From the NCBI RefSeq assembly GCF_002742265.1, contig NZ_MDGL01000056.1, positions 1-43,468 on the forward strand: 43,468 nucleotides of DNA. Direction: 5' to 3'. The notes beneath the pieces were generated by a model. That model searched no databases. It saw only the letters and a program-made list of their open reading frames with translations, and was not told the origin of the DNA. The position numbers and the translations under genes are program-made. Source of the DNA: Maribacter sp. 4G9 (GTDB lineage: Bacteria; Bacteroidota; Bacteroidia; Flavobacteriales; Flavobacteriaceae). Below are positions 25,120-33,086 of this stretch, in pieces. Position 1 is the first letter of the stretch. Every line of letters begins with the position of its first letter.

Positions 25120-27117
25120 TTATTTATAACTTCTTTCCTTAACTTCAATATTCTCGTAAACCAATTCCTCCTTATGTAAAACGGCATCTTTTGGTTCCCC
25201 TTTATACTCCCAAGCAGAAACATACTGGAATTCCTTCCTTCTTTTGGCTTCGCCTTCGGGGGTTTGATATTCCTCCCTAAAGTGACCACCCGCAGATTCC
25301 TCACGTTGTAGGGCGTCTTTTGCGAACAATTCGCCCAATTCCAAGAAATCAGCAACACGACCGGCCTTGGCCAATTCCTCATTGTATTCATCTGCAGATC
25401 CAGGAATCATTACATCTTTCCAGAATTCAGCTCTCAATTCCGCGATTTCATCAATGGCCGATTTTAAATCTTCCGCATTTCTAGACATCCCACATTTGTT
25501 CCACATAATCTTACCAAGACGTTTGTGGAAATAATCAACAGGGTGCTTCCCCTTGTTGTTGATCAAATGGTCGATATTGTCACGTACGGATTTCTCCGCT
25601 TCGTCAAATTCCTTGGTATCTGTTGGGATAGGTCCTGTACGGATATCATCGGCCAAATAATCGCCAATGGTATAGGGCAGTACAAAGTAGCCATCTGCCA
25701 ACCCTTGCATGAGGGCGGATGCACCCAATCTATTGGCGCCGTGATCTGAGAAATTCGCCTCCCCAATTGCATAGCAACCAGGGATGGTGGTCATCAGATT
25801 GTAATCCACCCAAACACCTCCCATGGTGTAATGCACGGCAGGATAAATCATCATAGGGGTCTCGTACGGATTTTCATCTACGATTTTTTCGTACATCTGG
25901 AACAAGTTTCCATACTTGGTCCTGACCACTTCCTGACCCAATTTTTTCACTAGGACATCATCGTTTACGTCCAATCCTTTTACCAAAGCCTGTTCCCTAC
26001 CATAACGCATGAATGCATCGGCAAAATCCAAGTATACGGCTTCTCCCGTGGCATTTACTCCATATCCGGCGTCACAGCGCTCTTTGGCGGCTCTTGACGC
26101 CACATCCCTGGGAACCAAGTTTCCAAAAGCAGGATAACGGCGCTCTAGATAGTAGTCACGGTCTTCCTCAGCGATTTTTGTTGGTTTTAGTTTGCCAGCG
26201 CGTATAGCTTCGGCATCTTCCATATTCTTGGGCACCCAGATTCTACCGTCATTTCGTAAGGATTCTGACATCAAAGTGAGTTTGGATTGATGGTCTCCCG
26301 AAACAGGAATACAGGTAGGATGTATCTGCGTATAGCAGGGATTCGCAAAAAATGCTCCCCGTTTATGTGCTTTCCATGCAGCGGTTACGTTACTTCCCAT
26401 GGCATTGGTGGACAAATAGAATACATTCCCATAGCCACCGGTTCCCAAAACCACGGCATGGGCAGAATGCCTTTCAATCTTACCGGAAACCAAATCACGG
26501 GCAATAATACCTCTTGCTTTGCCATCGACGATAACTACGTCCAACATTTCATGCCGATTGTACATTTTGATCTTACCACGTCCTATTTGTCGGTTCATGG
26601 CAGAATAAGCACCTAAAAGCAATTGTTGTCCTGTTTGACCTGCAGCGTAAAAAGTACGCGATACCAAAACGCCTCCAAAGGAACGGTTATCCAACAATCC
26701 GCCGTACTCCCTTGCAAATGGGACCCCTTGTGCTACACATTGGTCAATAATATTGGTAGATACCTCTGCCAAACGGTATACGTTTGCTTCACGGGAACGG
26801 TAGTCCCCACCTTTTACGGTATCATAAAATAGTCTATACGTGGAATCTCCATCACCCTGATAATTTTTGGCAGCGTTTATCCCGCCCTGTGCCGCAATGG
26901 AATGCGCCCTACGTGGCGAATCTTGAAAGCAAAAAGCCTTTACGTTATATCCTAATTCCGCCAAGGTAGCGGCGGCCGATCCTCCGGCCAACCCTGTACC
27001 TACTACGATAACGTCTATATTACGTTTGTTCGCAGGATTAACAAGATTGATCTTATTTTTATGGTTGGTCCATTTATCGGCCAGCGGGCCTTCCGGTATT
27101 TTTGAATCTAATGCCAT
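25120..27117 (-). CDS. sdhA: Succinate dehydrogenase/fumarate reductase flavoprotein subunit
   Basis: 665 residues. It oxidises succinate to fumarate with covalently bound FAD. The dinucleotide-binding motif [20 protein letters not shown] starts at about residue 38. H72 in [15 protein letters not shown] is the expected FAD-linking histidine. The catalytic-region segments [15 protein letters not shown] and [20 protein letters not shown] are present. It lies 12 bases after sdhC and 9 bases before sdhB. Its length matches the longer Bacteroidota type of flavoprotein rather than the 588-residue E. coli SdhA. Confidence 0.96.
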   Translation of the reverse strand: MALDSKIPEGPLADKWTNHKNKINLVNPANKRNIDVIVVGTGLAGGSAAATLAELGYNVKAFCFQDSPRRAHSIAAQGGINAAKNYQGDGDSTYRLFYDTVKGGDYRSREANVYRLAEVSTNIIDQCVAQGVPFAREYGGLLDNRSFGGVLVSRTFYAAGQTGQQLLLGAYSAMNRQIGRGKIKMYNRHEMLDVVIVDGKARGIIARDLVSGKIERHSAHAVVLGTGGYGNVFYLSTNAMGSNVTAAWKAHKRGAFFANPCYTQIHPTCIPVSGDHQSKLTLMSESLRNDGRIWVPKNMEDAEAIRAGKLKPTKIAEEDRDYYLERRYPAFGNLVPRDVASRAAKERCDAGYGVNATGEAVYLDFADAFMRYGREQALVKGLDVNDDVLVKKLGQEVVRTKYGNLFQMYEKIVDENPYETPMMIYPAVHYTMGGVWVDYNLMTTIPGCYAIGEANFSDHGANRLGASALMQGLADGYFVLPYTIGDYLADDIRTGPIPTDTKEFDEAEKSVRDNIDHLINNKGKHPVDYFHKRLGKIMWNKCGMSRNAEDLKSAIDEIAELRAEFWKDVMIPGSADEYNEELAKAGRVADFLELGELFAKDALQREESAGGHFREEYQTPEGEAKRRKEFQYVSAWEYKGEPKDAVLHKEELVYENIEVKERSYK

Positions 27118-27129
27118 AGTAGCTATTTT

Positions 27130-27807
27130 TTAATGGTTGAAATGATGGTAAAGTGCAATGAAAATAAATCCTACGGGAAGACCTATAGCGTACACCTGAG
27201 CCAAACCTTTCATACTTTTCTTGTAAATATTGTTCGCACCAACGGATTGAAATGCCGAACTAAATCCGTGAAGCAAATGCAGACTGAGCAAAACAAAGGC
27301 CAACACATAGGCTCCAACACGCAAAGGGTTCTCAAACTTATGAACCAACTCCTCATAATATCTAAAGCCTTCACCGTCTGTCAAAAGACCGGACATGTCT
27401 CCTTGGATGTATTTCACATTTAGTTCCGGAATCCAGAAATCTATGAAGTGCAAGACCAGAAATGCCAAAACCACCGCACCGGTCAATAACATGTTCCTGC
27501 TCATCCAAGAAGAATTCGCATTACCATTGTTTTTGACATAGCTTTTTTGGCGCGCCTTGTTATTTTTAATTTCCAATACGAACCCCATCACAAAATGAAA
27601 GACCACCCCAAAAATGAGAATGGGCTGGAGTACAAATTGTACCGCCCAAAAGGTGCCCATAAAATGGGAAGCTTCGTTAAAGGCATCCGGACTAAAGACC
27701 GATAAAATATTGATGGCAAAGTGCTGTAGTAGAAAAACCATTAGGAAAAGGGCCGAAAGAGCCATCGCATATTTTCTACCAATTGAAGATTTAAAAAATC
27801 CGCTCAT
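27130..27807 (-). CDS. sdhC: Succinate dehydrogenase cytochrome b subunit
   Basis: 225 residues with about five hydrophobic helices (near 15-35, 60-80, 105-125, 160-180 and 200-220). This is the single-anchor type B cytochrome b, which carries two hemes and needs no sdhD. Candidate heme ligands are histidines in FLLQHFAIN, HFVMGFVLEI, LVLHFIDFW and LHLLHGFSSAF. It reduces menaquinone in the inner membrane. It heads the sdhCAB operon, and its ATG is 22 bases downstream of the -7 box. Confidence 0.93.
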   Translation of the reverse strand: MSGFFKSSIGRKYAMALSALFLMVFLLQHFAINILSVFSPDAFNEASHFMGTFWAVQFVLQPILIFGVVFHFVMGFVLEIKNNKARQKSYVKNNGNANSSWMSRNMLLTGAVVLAFLVLHFIDFWIPELNVKYIQGDMSGLLTDGEGFRYYEELVHKFENPLRVGAYVLAFVLLSLHLLHGFSSAFQSVGANNIYKKSMKGLAQVYAIGLPVGFIFIALYHHFNH

Positions 27808-27828
27808 TAGTTGCTAATTTAATTTGCA

Positions 27829-27859
27829 CAAATTTACTGCACAGGGTAGTTATTAACAA
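27829..27859 (-). promoter_or_regulatory. Promoter of sdhCAB
   Basis: Minus strand: TTG (27859-27857), a 20-base spacer, then TAAATTTG (27836-27829), an exact TAnnTTTG box. It predicts a start near 27824 and a leader of about 17 bases. This is the best-formed coding-gene promoter in the window. Confidence 0.7.
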
Positions 27860-28242
27860 GTTTTCAAGAACCTAAGTGTGCTTATTTAGACCCATTTTAA
27901 GAATGTTTTATAGACTGTTTAATTACATGCATAAAAACAGGGCTAAACGAACATACTTGCTTAAACAGTTTCTGGCATTTAGTAACGCTGTATTTCCGTA
28001 TGTCGTATAAAAGACCAATTGGAAATTTTGATTTTGTCGTAGCAAAGTCTTTTAGCGATACATACCTAAGCATTTTTGTTAAAAAGGTTGATAATCAGAA
28101 CTATGGGTAAATCCCACTTGCAACTGTAGGAAATGTTGACAAGAAGTTGGTTTGGGCTAAAATACCATCGGTTAATCGAAAAGTATGGCTTTGTTACAAC
28201 CGTATTTCCTTATTTGCCACGTTAATCGAGACCGACCAATCT
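27860..28242. other. Long gap between sdhCAB and the redox protein gene
   Basis: About 380 bases with no credible gene. It holds a spaced inverted repeat (ACTGTTTAA at 27914-27922 and TTAAACAGT at 27961-27969) and two direct copies of GTTAATCGA (28171-28179 and 28221-28229). The second copy ends 13 bases before the first ATG of the following gene. Both could be regulator sites for the downstream gene, but nothing proves it. Confidence 0.4.
28171..28229 (+). repeat. Direct repeat GTTAATCGA, two copies 50 bp apart
   Basis: GTTAATCGA at 28171-28179 and at 28221-28229, exactly 50 bases apart, about five helical turns. Position just upstream of a gene start suggests a possible operator pair, but a 9-base match can also be chance in this AT-rich gap. 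Confidence 0.35.
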
Positions 28243-31200
28243 ATGAAAATATCTTTTACGTTCTAACCAGAGAAAATACACGTTAATTGCCACACTGGCC
28301 TTTTTGTTGCTAAGTGCCACTCCCTTTTTCATTGGCTCGGGGCTTGATGCCCCAGAACCTTTGGGCCGTTATCTGAACTTTAATTTTCCAGCCGCAGTAC
28401 CCAATTCAAATGGATTGCCATACGCGCCCGTTTATACGAATCTCACGTTTGATTCCCCATTGACCTTCAATGAATTGCCAACATCGGCTAAAATTGTAGT
28501 CGGACAAAGGGATGGGAAGATCTATTGGTTTGACAAGGATCCGGAAGTGTCCCAAAAGAACATGTTATTGGATTTGAGCAATAAAGTAGGCGTCGTTTGG
28601 GATGGAGGTTTTCTAGGATTTACTTTTCATCCCCAATTTGGTACTGCAGGAAATAATTACTTCTATACCTATTACACACAAAAGATCGTAACGGAAATAA
28701 TTATCCTAATATGTATACCACCCAAAGTTGTAACAGCGAGGAATATTGGGGTAATTTTTTAATTCTTTCCAGATACACCATGAACCCGTCCACCATGACC
28801 GTCAACGAAAACTCTGAAGAGGTAATGTTAAAACTTAGGATGTATGGCACGACCCATAGAGGTGGAGGACTTCTTTTTGGGGATGATGGTTATTTGTACT
28901 TGACCACTGGGGATCAGACCGCGTTTAAAAAGTCACAGGATATTGTAAATAACTTGGATGGTGGCGTGCTCCGCTTGGATGTGGATAAAAATCCTGCCCG
29001 CAGCCATGCACCCATTAAGACCATGCCCCAAGACCACGGGTTTTCCGATGAGATTACCGGGGTGGGTTATTGGATACCCAATGACAATCCCTTTTTAAGT
29101 CCCAATGGAGGCCGCTTTGAGGAATACTATTCCATGGGGCACCGTAATCCCCATAGGATGACAAAAGACAAGGTTACCGGCAATTTGTACATTGGCGAGA
29201 TTGGCGGAGGCCGCCATGAGGAAATCAATGTGGTCAAAAAAGGAAGAAACTATGGCTGGCCCTTGTATGAAGGTCTTTTCCGGAGTACTTTTTGTGTATC
29301 GGGACTTTACGAGAACATGCCCCATGAAGAACCTCTTGTGGCCTTTCCGCGATCCCAGGCCAATGCCGTAATCGGAGGATTTGTGTACAGGGGAGAGGAA
29401 ATTCCGGAACTCAGTGGAAAATATATCTGTGCCGATTACGGTGTTGGCGAGGAAATCTGGGCCGTGGATACCTCGAATGGTTCTTACGAACAGTTGGGGA
29501 ATTTCAGTTCCACAAACATAATTTCATTTGGAGAGGACAAACAAGGGGAACTCTATATTCTCAAGCAAGGGGTGTCCACGTTATTTAAACTAATGACCAA
29601 AAAATCCTTCGAAGAAACCCTGCCACAGACCTTAAGCGAAACAGGGGCATTTAGTGACCTATCCACTTTAACGCCGTCACAAGGAATTTTTCCCTATGAA
29701 TTGATCGAATCATTTTGGTCCGATGGTGCCCTTAAGAAAAGATGGTTGGGAATCCCAAACGATGGTACCCACAATACGCAAGAGGAGCAGATCAATTATT
29801 CCGAAAACGGAAATTGGGATTTTCCAATTGGATTAGTGCTGATAAAGCATTTTGAAATGCCTTTGGATGAAAATAACCCTACGGTGACCAAACGTCTGGA
29901 GACACGTTTTTCAGTCAAGGCGACCAACGGCCAGTTTTATTATGTTACCTATAAATGGAACGATGCCCAGACCGATGCGGTTCTATTGACATCCGGTTTG
30001 GATGAAACCTTGAATATTACCAGGGCCGATGGCACGACCGAGGCCCAAGTTTGGAGTTATCCCAGTAGAAGTGATTGCGTGACCTGTCATAATCCTAGCA
30101 CAGGAGGTACCATTGGTACGCGCACTAGATATCTGAACAAGGATTTAAGGTATCCCAGAACAGGAAGAACGGCCAATCAATTGGTCACCTTGAGCCATTT
30201 GGGCATTTTGGACCAAACAATTACGGATGCAAATACAAACTCCCTGTTAAAATATAAAGCTTTGACCGATGTAAACGCGTCCTTAGATGAAAAGGCTCGT
30301 TCTTATTTAGACCTCAATTGTGCCTATTGCCACCAGGCCGGTTCCGATGTTAGGGCAGATTTTGATATGAGAATGGTACTGAACCTGGAACAAACAGGTC
30401 TTTTGGATGCAGGAATTTTTAATTCCTTGGGTATCCCCGATGAAGCCATTTTGCAACAAGGTTCTCCGGAGAAATCCATTGTGTACCTGCGAGCCAATAG
30501 TCTACAGGAAGGAATAGCCATGCCTCCCATTGCCAAGAACAAAATTGATGCGAATGGCATTGCACTTTTGGAAGCTTGGATACGCCAATTGGGTTCGAAT
30601 ACTGGACCCAATGAGGTGAATTTGGCCTTGAATAAGCCAGCGGTACAATCTAGCCTCGATTTTGGAGGGGATGCTTCAAAGGCCATTGATGGAAATAGAA
30701 GCGGACTGTATACAAATGGCTCAGTAACGCATACGGCCACTTCCAACAATCCATGGTGGCGTGTAGACCTAGGAGCAGAATATACTATCAGCAAAATCAA
30801 TATGTACAATCGAACAGATTGCTGTTACGATCGACTGAATGGTGCCAAACTCTTGGTTGGAAACACCCAGAGCAACAATCCCGCCGACTATACCGAAGTG
30901 GGAACAGCCAATGCTACCCCCTCACAATTCTTTACCAATGTAAACACTAGTGGTAAATACCTAATGGTATATTTACCAGGGAATAATAAAATTCTTTCCC
31001 TGGCAGAGGTAGAAGTCTTTGGAGAGGTAACAATTAACATTCCAGTTTACAATGTGCTGACATCACCTAATGTTGTAAACCTTCAGGTTGGCGAAACCTT
31101 TCAATTGAATGCCATTACGGAGCCCTCCAACGCGACGGACCAATCCGTAAGCTGGATAACCAATGATGCTACCATTGCCGCGATTGACGCAGCTACAGGT

Positions 31201-32088
31201 TTGGTAACGGCCGTAGGACCCGGAGAAATTGATGTAACCGTGACCACCAATGATGGCGGGTACAAGGCCAGTTCCTTGATTAAGGTAGCCGGCACTCCGC
31301 AAAACCCAATTTCCGTTTATAACGTATTGACATCACCCAGTCAAGTCAGCCTACAGGTTGGGGAGACCTTTCAGTTGAATGCGATTACGGAACCGGCCAA
31401 TGCAACGGACCAAACCGTTAGTTGGATTTCCAACGACCCTGGTATTGCGTCCATTGATGCCACAACAGGTCTGGTAACCGCCAATGGGGCGGGTGAGATC
31501 GATGTTACCGTTACTACGAACGATGGTGGGTATAAGGCCAGTGCCTTGATCAAGGTTATTGGGGGTCCCGCTCCAAACGTTTCTGTATACAATGTGCTAG
31601 TATCACCAAAGGTACTGACCTTAAACGTTGGGGAAACATTTTTGTTGAATGCCATCATTGAACCGGATAATGCAACGAACAAGAATGTACGTTGGTTTTC
31701 GAATGACCCATCCATTGTTTCTGTTGACCCCAATACCGGATTGGTGACTGCAAATTCCATTGGAGAAATGGATGTGTCCGTCGTAACAGAGGACGGTGGC
31801 TATCACGCCACAATGCTTGTAAAGGTAATAGCTCCGAATACAAGTTCCTTAAAGCTATATCCCATGCCCGCAACGGACACCTTCAATATTGACCTATCAG
31901 GGTATATGGGAAAAGCCGTGGTAGTTACCCTATATGGTCCCGGCAACCAAATGTTAAAAACGGTACGTTATCCAGAAAATCATCCCGCTGTAAATCAGTT
32001 TTCGGTATCTGAATTTCCTTCTGGGGTGTATTATCTACTATTTGATTCTGCAGATGGATATGAAGGTAAGACCTTGATTATCAATTAA
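28243..32088 (+). pseudogene. T9SS-secreted PQQ-type sugar dehydrogenase / diheme cytochrome / F5/8C / Big2 protein, two frame breaks
   Basis: A gene of about 1,280 codons interrupted twice. An ATG at 28243 gives MKISFTF and then stops. The signal peptide continues one frame over (NQRKYTLIATLAFLLLSATP) with no usable ATG. This second frame carries the start of a glucose/sorbosone dehydrogenase domain up to GTAGNNYFYTYYT, near 28678. The rest (TKDRNGNNYPNMYTTQSCNS...) is in the first frame again. Domains then follow: end of the dehydrogenase propeller; an SO2930-like diheme cytochrome with CVTCH (30076-30090) and CAYCH (30319-30333); F5/8 type C (about 30610-31025); three Big2 domains (31039-31836); and a T9SS type A tail (SLKLYPMPATDTF ... 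KTLIIN). It would act outside the cell or in the envelope as a redox enzyme. Two single-base indels mean a decaying gene or sequencing errors. Confidence 0.75.
31039..31836 (+). repeat. Three tandem 270-bp Big2 (Ig-like) coding repeats
   Basis: Units start at 31039, 31309 and 31579, each beginning with codons for xVYNVL(T/V)SP and containing VGETFxLNAI, TGLVTA and DGGY. Units 1 and 2 are nearly identical in protein but differ at many third codon positions; unit 3 is more diverged. They are bacterial Ig-like domains that commonly act as spacers or glycan contacts in surface proteins. Confidence 0.85.
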
Positions 32089-32102
32089 AATATAAAACAG
32101 CC

Positions 32103-32135
32103 AAAAAAGGTCTTTATAAACTAAAGGCCTTTTTT
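32103..32135 (+). terminator. Terminator after the redox protein gene
   Basis: A 14-bp stem (32103-32116 with 32122-32135, one G-U pair) around loop TAAAC, starting with six A and ending in six T. It can act on both strands, so it may also end the minus-strand gene at 32145. Confidence 0.8.
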
Positions 32136-32144
32136 ATTGGTTAT

Positions 32145-32573
32145 TTAGGTCTGGGTTTGCTTATCCTCCTTAATTCGTTCGAGACTCCAGGCAATAGCAG
32201 CTTCCAAATCATTGAATTGCCTCAGCGATTCCTTAAAGAACATTTTTTCCAAAACAATACTGGCAAAGCTGCCCTGTGTGGAACCTACTACGCTATAATA
32301 GGACAATTTATGTCTGTTGTTATAAAATTTCAACCACTCCGTAGGAACCACGGTATAACTATTGATACGGTTTGATATGTAGGCGATGGGCTTTTCATTG
32401 CCAAAGATTTCCTTGGCCGCAGCTATTGCCCTTTTGGCCATGTTCCAATCAAAAACCACACCTTCCTTCATTTCAGATATGACCAGGCCATCAAAATAAT
32501 AAAAGACCCCAAACTCAAATTCCCTTACCTCGCGTATTTTTTTAAAGTATGGAATATCCTTTACGCGTTTCAT
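32145..32573 (-). CDS. SpoIIAA/STAS-like small protein
   Basis: 142 residues, cytoplasmic, no signal or membrane segment. The pattern resembles the SpoIIAA-like/STAS fold: a strand pair with FYYFDGLVISEMKEGVVFDW, an AKRAIAAAKEIFGNEKPIAY helix-strand, and a C-terminal helix ending AIAWSLERI. The family is common in Flavobacteriia and its role is unknown; lipid binding or partner switching has been suggested for related folds. The fold call is tentative. It lies 67 bp downstream of the DUF2721 gene on the same strand. Confidence 0.55.
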   Translation of the reverse strand: MKRVKDIPYFKKIREVREFEFGVFYYFDGLVISEMKEGVVFDWNMAKRAIAAAKEIFGNEKPIAYISNRINSYTVVPTEWLKFYNNRHKLSYYSVVGSTQGSFASIVLEKMFFKESLRQFNDLEAAIAWSLERIKEDKQTQT

Positions 32574-32590
32574 ACGGTGATACTGTTGGC

Positions 32591-32615
32591 TAACTCCTTA
32601 TAAATATAGGAGTTA
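32591..32615. repeat. Perfect inverted repeat between the DUF2721 and STAS-like genes
   Basis: TAACTCCT (32591-32598) and AGGAGTTA (32608-32615) around a nine-base AT loop. On the gene strand no T tract follows, so it is not a typical terminator. On the plus strand it is followed by TTTATCTTTTT, but no plus-strand gene is near. It could be an operator or a processing site. Confidence 0.4.
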
Positions 32616-32640
32616 TTTATCTTTTTCGGGTAAAATACCG

Positions 32641-33069
32641 TTAAAAACTCTGGTCAATATGGTATACAGAGTAGTCTGCCCAGTTTTCCATATTCTTGAG
32701 TTGAATTTCCAAGGCTTTCGTAGAAAGTTGAACCTCGATAAAGGACAGAATCAACGAAATCATTAGGGCCAGCAAGCTAACGCCAAAAACAAGATTGGCC
32801 CAAAACGATAACTGGACATAAATCAAGGACATGGTAATCACGGCCAGTAAAAAGCTGAAAATGGCCGTTGCCTGCATATTTTTTATGATCGTCAAACGTT
32901 TTCGCAATTTTTGAACTTGTAACCCAACGGATTTTGAGGCGGTTTCCTCAAATTTTTGATGAAGCTGCCTTATTAGTGCGGCGATGGCCAAGTATCTAGC
33001 GTTGTAGGCCAACATTGTCAGGGAAATGGCCGGAAACAGCAATGCGGGAATTCCTAGGGTTAGTTCCAT
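32641..33069 (-). CDS. DUF2721 membrane protein
   Basis: 142 residues with three hydrophobic helices: about 4-24 (GIPALLFPAISLTMLAYNAR), 70-90 and 92-115. The N-terminal PALLFPAISLTMLAYNARYL with the ALIRQLHQKF segment is characteristic of DUF2721 proteins. Their function is unknown to me. It starts 17 bases after the stop of the BNR/sortilin gene on the same strand, so it is probably in its transcript. Confidence 0.75.
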   Translation of the reverse strand: MELTLGIPALLFPAISLTMLAYNARYLAIAALIRQLHQKFEETASKSVGLQVQKLRKRLTIIKNMQATAIFSFLLAVITMSLIYVQLSFWANLVFGVSLLALMISLILSFIEVQLSTKALEIQLKNMENWADYSVYHIDQSF

Positions 33070-33086
33070 TTTGTACGCACTATTTT

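Noticed and set aside
28660-28690. Programmed -1 frameshift at the ACACACAAAAG tract
   Set aside because: No X-XXY-YYZ slippery heptamer in the reading frame, and a second frame break lies upstream, so indel mutation or sequence error fits better.
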